Below, piece by piece: positions 1 through 5,136 of a DNA stretch of 8,514 nucleotides. The translations under genes and the position numbers were made by a program. The stretch lies in assembly GCA_035490315.1 (NCBI GenBank), contig DATHET010000320.1, positions 1 through 8,514 on the forward strand, given 5' to 3'. This DNA is from JADJQU01 sp035490315 (GTDB taxonomy: Bacteria > Planctomycetota > UBA1135 > GCA-002686595). How positions within the stretch are numbered: the first letter of the stretch is position 1; each line of letters begins with the position of its first letter. A model generated the notes under the pieces. That model was not told the DNA's origin and did not search any database. It saw nothing but the letters and a program-made list of their open reading frames with translations.

Positions 1-71
1 AGCCGCAGCAACTCGGATCGCTCTTCCTCCGTGAGTTTCAACTCCGCTTTCGGCCGTCCCATTGTGCTCAT
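1..71 (-). CDS. IS630-family transposase, N-terminal fragment (cut by window edge)
   Basis: Reading leftward from an ATG at 69-71, the protein begins MSTMGRPKAELKLTEEERS and continues in frame to the window edge. The run MGRPKAEL-L--EER is the hallmark start of IS630-family DDE transposases, the beginning of the N-terminal helix-turn-helix domain that binds the element's ends. The catalytic DDE domain lies outside the window. A second ATG three codons later (60-62) matches the usual family start (MGRPKAE) better, and neither ATG has a convincing Shine-Dalgarno sequence. Only 23 codons are visible, so whether the gene is intact is unknown. The family call rests on this short motif but is quite specific. 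Confidence 0.75.
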   Translation of the reverse strand, partial: MSTMGRPKAELKLTEEERSELLR

Positions 72-138
72 GACAGCATGTACGCAGCGGCGGGGAAAAC
101 CGCGAGCACTTATGGCCCGAATTTTTGAATCACCCCAC
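1..138 (-). mobile_element. End of an IS630-family insertion sequence (partial, runs off the left edge)
   Basis: The segment holds the start of an IS630-type transposase gene reading toward the window edge, preceded by about 67 bases of non-coding DNA. IS630-family elements insert at TA dinucleotides. A TA at 139-140 sits next to a comparatively AT-rich stretch (around 117-130) that would suit a terminal inverted repeat, so I place the element's end near 138. A second TA at 111-112 is a possible alternative border. The opposite end of the element is outside the window, so neither the inverted repeat nor the TA duplication can be confirmed here. Presence of the element is fairly safe; the exact border is inference. 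Confidence 0.5.
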
Positions 139-919
139 TAGCAGCAGACGTGGCTGGAGCCGAGACGATCGCTGCCTCCGGCTCCATCTGCATCTCCGCC
201 ACCACCGGCAGGTGATCCGACGCGCGCTTCGCGAGCAGGCTCGAGTGCGCTTGCACCGACGTCACGCGCGCCCGCGGATGCACCCACACGCGATCCAGCG
301 CGAGCAGCGGCCAGCGCGCCGGGAAGGATTTCGGCGAGCCTGGCGACCCGAAGTGATCGTCGAGGGCGCGCACCAGCGAGCGGCCGGGGAACCAATCGTT
401 GAAGTCGCCCATGACCGCGACGAAGCCGCCCGAGACCTGTTGCACGGCGGCGAGGATGCGCGCGATCTGTCCGCGCCGCTCCAGCCAGCCCAGGCCGAAA
501 TGGGTCGCGATCACGTGGAACTCCGTCCCGAAAGCGTCGAGCACGACGTGCACGGCTCCGCGCGGCTCTCGCCGACTGGTCGAGATGTCGATGCGCGACA
601 GATCGCGGATCGGGAAGCGCGTCAGGATCACGTTGCCGAAGTGATGCTCGGCTCGCACGTGGGTGGGTCCGAGCACGCATTGGTATTGATCGAGCGACGG
701 CAGAACCACCGGCGAGCGGGTCTCGATCGCCAGGTCGGTGGGATAGGTCATCTCCTGGAGCGCGACGACGTCGGCGCGAAGCTCCTGGACGACCGCTGCG
801 GTGCGCGCCGGATCGCAGCGCCGGTCCGCGCCAATGAAGGAGTGGACGTTGTAGGTTGCGATCCGCAATCGCGTCGCCGCGGCGCTTCCCGGCGTCGGTT
901 CTTCAACGGAGGGCTTCAT
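110..919 (-). CDS. Endonuclease/exonuclease/phosphatase (EEP) family protein, YbhP-like
   Basis: A 269-residue protein of the EEP superfamily (DNase I-like fold, metal-dependent phosphodiesterases). The expected active-site residues are visible in order: YN at 23-24, QE at 55-56, TH at 139-140, GDFND at 171-175 (D172, N174), DR at 209-210 and SDH at 234-236. The FGNVILTRFPI and REPRGA segments also fit the family. There is no obvious signal peptide or membrane segment. The ATG at 917-919 overlaps the stop of the upstream PLD gene (ATGA), which fixes the start and implies translational coupling. In E. coli the EEP protein YbhP is encoded next to cardiolipin synthase ClsB, so a role in phospholipid or headgroup metabolism is more likely than a nuclease role; the substrate is not deducible. 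The last residues (about 261-269) probably derive from an adjacent IS630 end rather than the native gene. Confidence 0.88.
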   Translation of the reverse strand: MKPSVEEPTPGSAAATRLRIATYNVHSFIGADRRCDPARTAAVVQELRADVVALQEMTYPTDLAIETRSPVVLPSLDQYQCVLGPTHVRAEHHFGNVILTRFPIRDLSRIDISTSRREPRGAVHVVLDAFGTEFHVIATHFGLGWLERRGQIARILAAVQQVSGGFVAVMGDFNDWFPGRSLVRALDDHFGSPGSPKSFPARWPLLALDRVWVHPRARVTSVQAHSSLLAKRASDHLPVVAEMQMEPEAAIVSAPATSAASGVIQKFGP

Positions 920-3849
920 CCGTGGCGAGCTCGCATGCGCTGCTCGCTGACAGCTCGGCCCTCGGCGCGCATCAACACGATGCGCCTCAAGCGCAGCACG
1001 AACACGGCGAGGACCAAGGCCAGCAGGATGGTCATCAAGCTGCGCGTCGGGCTCGGATCGAGGATCGCCTGGCGCAGCATGGCGCCGAGGGCGATCGACG
1101 CGAGGAAAGCGGGCGCGAGGCCGATGACCGACCCGAGCGCGAAGTCGCGCAGGCCGACCCGCGACGCTCCGCACATCACGTGGACGCTGGTGGCCGAAAA
1201 AAGCGCGACGAAGCGCACCACGGCGACCGAGATGGCTCCATAGCGACTCAGACCTCGCCAGGTTTTCCGCGCCCGCGCCGCCATGAAAGGCACGACGCGA
1301 TCCGGTCCGAGGGCGCGTCCGATCAGGTAGCCCAGCGTGGCACACACGAGGGCCGCCGCGACGGCCATCGCCGCGCCGGGAATCGGCTCGAGCAGCACGA
1401 CGGGCACGAGCACGAGCAATTCGAAGGGCAGGAACAAGAGACCTCCGGCGATGAGAGCAGCGAAGATCCAGGGTGCCGCACCCCGGTCCGCCGCCACCTT
1501 CTCGAGAAGATCGTGCGCGCTGTCCACATCGAGCGACTCCAGCCCGGACACGCCCTGGGCGGCGAGGGCGAGAAGCCCCGCCACGCAGGCCGCCACGAAC
1601 AGGACGCGGGTTGCCTTGCGGGCGTCGTCGTGCTCGAGCGCGGGCAGCAGTCGGTCGATCGTGCGGCTCAAGGCCATGGGCTCGTCAGGATCGATCGCGA
1701 AACCGAGGACGTCCAGACTCTGGGGTTCCTGCTCGCGATCCACCGACGCCGCCACCAGCGCCCGATCCCCGGTGGCGAGTGCATCGATGGCGCCGCGCAG
1801 GCTGCCCTCGCGCTCGATCGCTTCCGCGACTTCATCCGGACCGAGTCCGAGGTGCTCGCCGATCATGCGATTGCGAACACGAACGATCCCGTCCCGCAGA
1901 CTCGGATCTCCGCCTGCGCAGGCGACCAGGTCGCATTCGGTATCCATGCCCATCGAGCGGCTCGAAAGATTCGCCGATCCGATCCTCAAGTGCTCGTCGT
2001 CGATCACCAGGATCTTCGAATGGATGAAGGTGTCCACATCCTGTTTCCTGGACGCAAATGGATGCAAGAGCCGCAGGCGCCCGTGGAGATCCGACTCGAG
2101 GAGATTGACGAGCACTCGATGGCGCAGGACGCCCATCGTTTTCTTCTCGAGCCATCCCGAGCATTCGCGCGGCCCGACGATCACGATCTCGGGCCCGTCG
2201 GGCTCGCGCAGCCGGCTGGCCAGGGCCCGGCCGACCTTGGCGTTGGTGAAGTACTGGTTCTCGATGTAGATGACGCGGCGCGCGGCCGCGATCTCGGCAT
2301 GGAACAGCGCTTCACACTCGCGCACGCCTTCGCGGCCGCGGAACGGCGGGTCGGTGCGCGCGATGGCGATGTCGACGTCGACGAGGTCCGGCGCATCGCT
2401 TTCCGGCCAGAGCGAATCGGCGCGCGGCTCGAGCGGCGGAAGATCGCGCGCGCCGATGCGCGTCCAGCGCTCGCGCGCGAGCTCGCCCAGCGCCGCGGCC
2501 ACCGGTCCTTCGACCAGGGCCTGGATGTCGTGGAATGGAGTGTAGGGGTCGCCGGTCGCGCTGAGACGCAGCGGATCATCCACGGCATGTTGCTGCGTGT
2601 CCCAGCGGTGGCTGGTCAGGTCCAACCCGCCCGAAAACGCGAGACGGTCGTCGACGACGATGACCTTCTGATGGTGACAACCCGCGAGGGGATGGTGATC
2701 GTCGAAGCGGAAGTGCACGCGCTCGTGCGTGTTGAGCCCGAGCCGGATGCGGCTGGTTGGATCGCGTTCGAAGGCGTAGAGCGCGGCGTAGTCCCAGATC
2801 AGGACGTATACCTCGAGCTCTGGATTGCGCTCCACCACGAAGTCGAGCAGCGCGGCGAGCTTGGTCGGTCCGTCGGCGTCGTCGCTCCCGGGAGCGAGGT
2901 CGGTCGCGGCGTAGATGTCCCAGCCCAGGATGAACACGGACCGGCGTGCCGCGAGGATCGCCGCGCGCACGAGACGGAAATACTCCTCGCCATCCTGCAC
3001 GCAGCGCCAGCGCTCGGCGCGCTCGATGCGCCAGCAGTTCTCGCCGGGGCGCAGGATGTCATCGGGCGGGGGACGAGTGCTCGGCGGGACAGTCGCGGGA
3101 GGAGTTTCGCGAACTGTTCGATCCGCGGCGGCGAGCTGCTTGGCCTTCACGCCCTTCTCCCCGCTCTCCTCGCGCGCTTCGCTGCGGCGGTTGACCACGC
3201 GCTGGAAGGCGAGGGCGAGCAAGAGCGGCAAGAACAACAGACCGATCGCTCCCACGAGCGGCCCCGGACGCGGATCGCGGATGAGATCCATGATCTCCGC
3301 GCCGATGACGGTCAAGAGCAGCACGCCCGTGCCCATGCCCAAGAACGTTCCGACCAGGAAATCGCGCAGCGACACCGGCGAGGCGCCGCAGACCAGGTTC
3401 ACGATCGTGTAGGGAGCCGGAACCTTGCGCACCAGGAAGACGGCGATCACGCCGCGGCCCTCGAGGGAATCGGCGACACGCCGCACCAGCGCGCCTCCCA
3501 TGCGCTCGACGCGGGCGCGGCCGAGCTTGCGCCCGAGCAAGAAGGGCGGCACCGCGCTCGCCAGCGATCCGGCCAGTGCGTACACGGTTCCGAGCAGCGG
3601 TCCGAAGGCGATCCCGCACACGAAGACAAGGACCAGGACGGGAAAGAGCACCAGCTCCGCCGCGACGAACACCGCGACCACCACAGGCAGGCCGTACCAG
3701 TGCGACCTCAGTGGCTCCAGGTATCCGCTGATCCGATCAGGGTCTGCCCAGGACGCGAGACCGGTCCATTTCCAAGCCGCCGCAAGCCCCGCCAGGAGCA
3801 GGACGACCAGGATGCCAATCGTCCAAGACCTGGTCGCGCGCTGGGGCAT
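916..3849 (-). CDS. Phospholipase D-superfamily membrane protein with VTT (DedA/TVP38-like) domains at both ends
   Basis: A 977-residue protein. Order: a hydrophobic segment (about 10-26), a first VTT/SNARE-associated membrane domain (about 55-215), a charged Pro-rich linker (220-270), a PLD core (about 275-660), and a second VTT domain (about 750-950). The PLD core has both HKD motifs, H393-x-K395-x4-D400 followed by SGG, and H610-x-K612-x4-D617 followed by GSAN (624-627). It also has IENQYF at 529-534, typical of eukaryotic-like PLDs. Both catalytic halves look intact, so phosphodiesterase or phosphatidyl-transfer activity (phospholipase or cardiolipin-synthase-like) at the inner membrane is expected. 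PLD proteins with one VTT domain are familiar; two flanking copies look unusual. The ATG at 3847-3849 is preferred; an in-frame TTG at 3882 would add 11 residues, and neither has a good Shine-Dalgarno site. The gene is followed by the EEP gene with a 4-base overlap. Confidence 0.9.
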   Translation of the reverse strand: MPQRATRSWTIGILVVLLLAGLAAAWKWTGLASWADPDRISGYLEPLRSHWYGLPVVVAVFVAAELVLFPVLVLVFVCGIAFGPLLGTVYALAGSLASAVPPFLLGRKLGRARVERMGGALVRRVADSLEGRGVIAVFLVRKVPAPYTIVNLVCGASPVSLRDFLVGTFLGMGTGVLLLTVIGAEIMDLIRDPRPGPLVGAIGLLFLPLLLALAFQRVVNRRSEAREESGEKGVKAKQLAAADRTVRETPPATVPPSTRPPPDDILRPGENCWRIERAERWRCVQDGEEYFRLVRAAILAARRSVFILGWDIYAATDLAPGSDDADGPTKLAALLDFVVERNPELEVYVLIWDYAALYAFERDPTSRIRLGLNTHERVHFRFDDHHPLAGCHHQKVIVVDDRLAFSGGLDLTSHRWDTQQHAVDDPLRLSATGDPYTPFHDIQALVEGPVAAALGELARERWTRIGARDLPPLEPRADSLWPESDAPDLVDVDIAIARTDPPFRGREGVRECEALFHAEIAAARRVIYIENQYFTNAKVGRALASRLREPDGPEIVIVGPRECSGWLEKKTMGVLRHRVLVNLLESDLHGRLRLLHPFASRKQDVDTFIHSKILVIDDEHLRIGSANLSSRSMGMDTECDLVACAGGDPSLRDGIVRVRNRMIGEHLGLGPDEVAEAIEREGSLRGAIDALATGDRALVAASVDREQEPQSLDVLGFAIDPDEPMALSRTIDRLLPALEHDDARKATRVLFVAACVAGLLALAAQGVSGLESLDVDSAHDLLEKVAADRGAAPWIFAALIAGGLLFLPFELLVLVPVVLLEPIPGAAMAVAAALVCATLGYLIGRALGPDRVVPFMAARARKTWRGLSRYGAISVAVVRFVALFSATSVHVMCGASRVGLRDFALGSVIGLAPAFLASIALGAMLRQAILDPSPTRSLMTILLALVLAVFVLRLRRIVLMRAEGRAVSEQRMRARHG

Positions 3850-4041
3850 TCCACCAGATAAGCCCTGGATGATCGCAGGCAAGGCTCATGCATCGAGGAT
3901 GTGCGGGCGACTCTCGAAGGCGGAGTCGTGCAGCCGATGCAATTCTTGCCAGTGACCCGGCGCTCGGCGCGGTACGCGCGGGCTCAGAGGCCGATCCGCC
4001 AGGTGCAGGGTCGTGATGCAGTGCCGCACGTCGGTCGAGGT
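3850..4041. other. Intergenic gap between the AbiEii gene and the PLD operon
   Basis: About 190 bases with no convincing gene. It must hold any promoter of the PLD/EEP operon, but I cannot point to clear -35 and -10 boxes. A TGGCA/TTGCA pair on the minus strand near 3937-3952 resembles a sigma-54 site but has the wrong spacing. The heptamer GGTCGAG occurs twice, near 4033 and 4047, without further structure. No U-tract terminator is visible after the AbiEii stop codon. Confidence 0.4.
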
Positions 4042-4698
4042 TCAGGGTCGAGCAAGGTCAGTGATTCGCAACACGAGCTCATCACGGAACGCAACCAATC
4101 GCTGCACCTGCCCATGATCCCACCCCGCGCTCGTCGCTACCTCCGCGATCGCGAATCCTCGCAGCAGCCACGCTAGTGTCATGGGCGAGAAGCCTCCGTC
4201 CTTGCGCGGGGCCTGCTGCACGGCAAGCGAGAGATCGCCGCCCCCTTCAAGCAGGACTTGAATGTCCTGTAGATCGCGAAGCTCGGAACGCCCAAGCATC
4301 GCGACGAGCTTGTTGACGAGGATCTCGTGGCGTGTGTCCACCTCGATTTCGTGTCCGTGCACGCGCAGGATCTCGGGCGCGGTGATGTTGGCTACCGGGT
4401 CCGCGACGAGGTCGAGGACCGTGGATTCCGCGCCATCGCGAACAGCAAAGCGGAAGAACGAACCCGCATCCTGAAGCAGCGATGCTTCAAGGCCGCCCGC
4501 CTCGAGCTTCTGCTTCACGCCGTTCACGACGGTGCTGATCGTCGTGCGTCCTCGCCAGAACAGGTCGAGATCCCGTGTCGTTCGATGAGCCGTGTGAAGG
4601 GCCAGCGCCCCGCCTCCCGTGAGTGTCCACGGCGGTTCGAAGCCTGCCAGCGCCACCAGGATCTTCGCCTGCAGCGGCGAGAGGCTACCCTGCGGCAC
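4042..4698 (-). CDS. Nucleotidyltransferase of the AbiEii/AbiGii toxin family (DUF1814)
   Basis: A 218-residue protein recognisable as an AbiEii-type nucleotidyltransferase, the toxin class of AbiE abortive-infection and MenT-type toxin-antitoxin systems. The motifs appear in the expected order: GGGALALH at 28-35, HRTTRDLDLFW at 38-48 (catalytic aspartates D43 and D45), VLDLV with D96, VNKLVAM with K130 and RDLQD at 141-145. Known members transfer nucleotides to targets such as tRNA acceptor ends (MenT) or are GTP-specific (AbiEii); the substrate here cannot be read from sequence. The length is shorter than that of the longest AbiEii proteins. The GTG start at 4696-4698 is supported by GGAGAG nine bases upstream. 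The gene overlaps the small upstream gene by 14 bases, so the two are almost certainly co-translated. All catalytic positions I can check are present. Confidence 0.85.
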   Translation of the reverse strand: MPQGSLSPLQAKILVALAGFEPPWTLTGGGALALHTAHRTTRDLDLFWRGRTTISTVVNGVKQKLEAGGLEASLLQDAGSFFRFAVRDGAESTVLDLVADPVANITAPEILRVHGHEIEVDTRHEILVNKLVAMLGRSELRDLQDIQVLLEGGGDLSLAVQQAPRKDGGFSPMTLAWLLRGFAIAEVATSAGWDHGQVQRLVAFRDELVLRITDLARP

Positions 4699-4996
4699 GT
4701 GGATGGGCTCTCCATGTGGCCAGGATCCAGGTCCAGAACTCTCGCGACCAGCCCAGATAGCGCACGAGGAGCGACCAGTGCGCTTCGATCTTCTCCACGG
4801 TCACGAATTCGAAGACATCGTCTGGTTTCGCCTGCCGCATGAGCTTCCCGATCCAATACGCGCGCACGACCGGATTGGGATCCTCCAGGACGACGAGAAA
4901 ACGATCGAGCGTCAGGTCGCAGTCCCACAGGAAATAGGGACGACCCTGTGCATCGAGCATTCGATCGCGAGGAGTAGGGTTCAACACGCGATCCAA
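4685..4996 (-). CDS. Small Trp-rich protein, candidate antitoxin or partner of the AbiEii nucleotidyltransferase
   Basis: A 103-residue protein of no family I can name. It holds seven tryptophans (24, 48, 74, 83, 88, 90, 95) and a core that looks strongly conserved in style: YFLWDCDLTL (21-30) and GKLMRQAKPDDVF (50-62). I have an impression of similar small proteins beside AbiEii genes in other bacteria, but could not verify this. No signal peptide or transmembrane segment is seen, and there is no winged-helix region like that of the standard AbiEi antitoxin. It overlaps the nucleotidyltransferase gene by 14 bases and comes first, the usual antitoxin-first order. The start is a TTG at 4994-4996 with only a weak GCGAG upstream; an in-frame GTG three codons later is an alternative. 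A role as antitoxin or accessory factor is inferred from position alone. Confidence 0.75.
   Translation of the reverse strand: MDRVLNPTPRDRMLDAQGRPYFLWDCDLTLDRFLVVLEDPNPVVRAYWIGKLMRQAKPDDVFEFVTVEKIEAHWSLLVRYLGWSREFWTWILATWRAHPRAAG
4708..4713 (-). promoter_or_regulatory. Shine-Dalgarno site of the AbiEii-type gene
   Basis: The minus strand reads GGAGAG here, with nine bases to the GTG at 4698. It lies inside the coding region of the small upstream gene and decides the GTG start, which has no competing ATG in frame nearby. Confidence 0.6.
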
Positions 4997-5050
4997 GGTA
5001 CTCGCTTACCGCCCAGGGTTCCAAGGCAGGGCGTCGGGCTCGCTTGCGAT

Positions 5051-5065
5051 GCCGGTGGGACCGGC
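5051..5065 (-). repeat. Inverted repeat with 6-bp GC-rich stem, possible transcript end
   Basis: The minus strand reads GCCGGT-CCC-ACCGGC, a 6-bp stem with a 3-base loop, about 70 bases after the stop of the repeat-protein gene and before the AbiEii cassette. No run of T follows, so it is not a classical Rho-independent terminator. It may stabilise the 3' end of the mRNA. Confidence 0.35.
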
Positions 5066-5086
5066 GAACTCGAGGAATCACCGCGA

Positions 5087-5102
5087 CTCCACGTGCGTGG
5101 AG
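5087..5102 (-). repeat. Inverted repeat with 6-bp stem downstream of the repeat-protein gene
   Basis: The segment forms CTCCAC-loop of four-GTGGAG. It is the first of two hairpins in the 140-base gap after the stop at 5137. No T-run follows on the minus strand, so termination is uncertain. With the second hairpin at 5051-5065 it could form a composite 3'-end structure. Confidence 0.35.
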
Positions 5103-5136
5103 GATCGACCGCTCACTTCGTTGCCGTAAGAACCGC

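Noticed and set aside
920..1345. Longer EEP reading frame extending upstream to a GTG at 1345
   Set aside because: The added part is Arg-rich shadow sequence of the overlapping PLD gene; the ATG at 919 gives a normal EEP N-terminus just before the first conserved motif.
856..3861. A plus-strand open frame of about 1000 codons opposite the PLD gene
   Set aside because: It is a mirror of the minus-strand gene in GC-rich DNA: its translation is a low-complexity mix of H, R, Q, D and E with no recognisable motif, while the minus strand has two intact HKD motifs and VTT domains.
3937..3952. Sigma-54-like promoter on the minus strand upstream of the PLD gene (TGGCA ... TTGCA)
   Set aside because: The GG and GC elements are 8 bases apart instead of the required 10, so it would not be bound in register.
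3901..4176. Possible 91-codon plus-strand gene in the gap before the PLD operon
   Set aside because: It runs antisense into the AbiEii gene, shows no motif, and its composition is like that of the other shadow frames.
5051..5102. Two hairpins considered as a Rho-independent terminator
   Set aside because: Neither stem is followed by a T-run on the minus strand, so they are listed only as inverted repeats.
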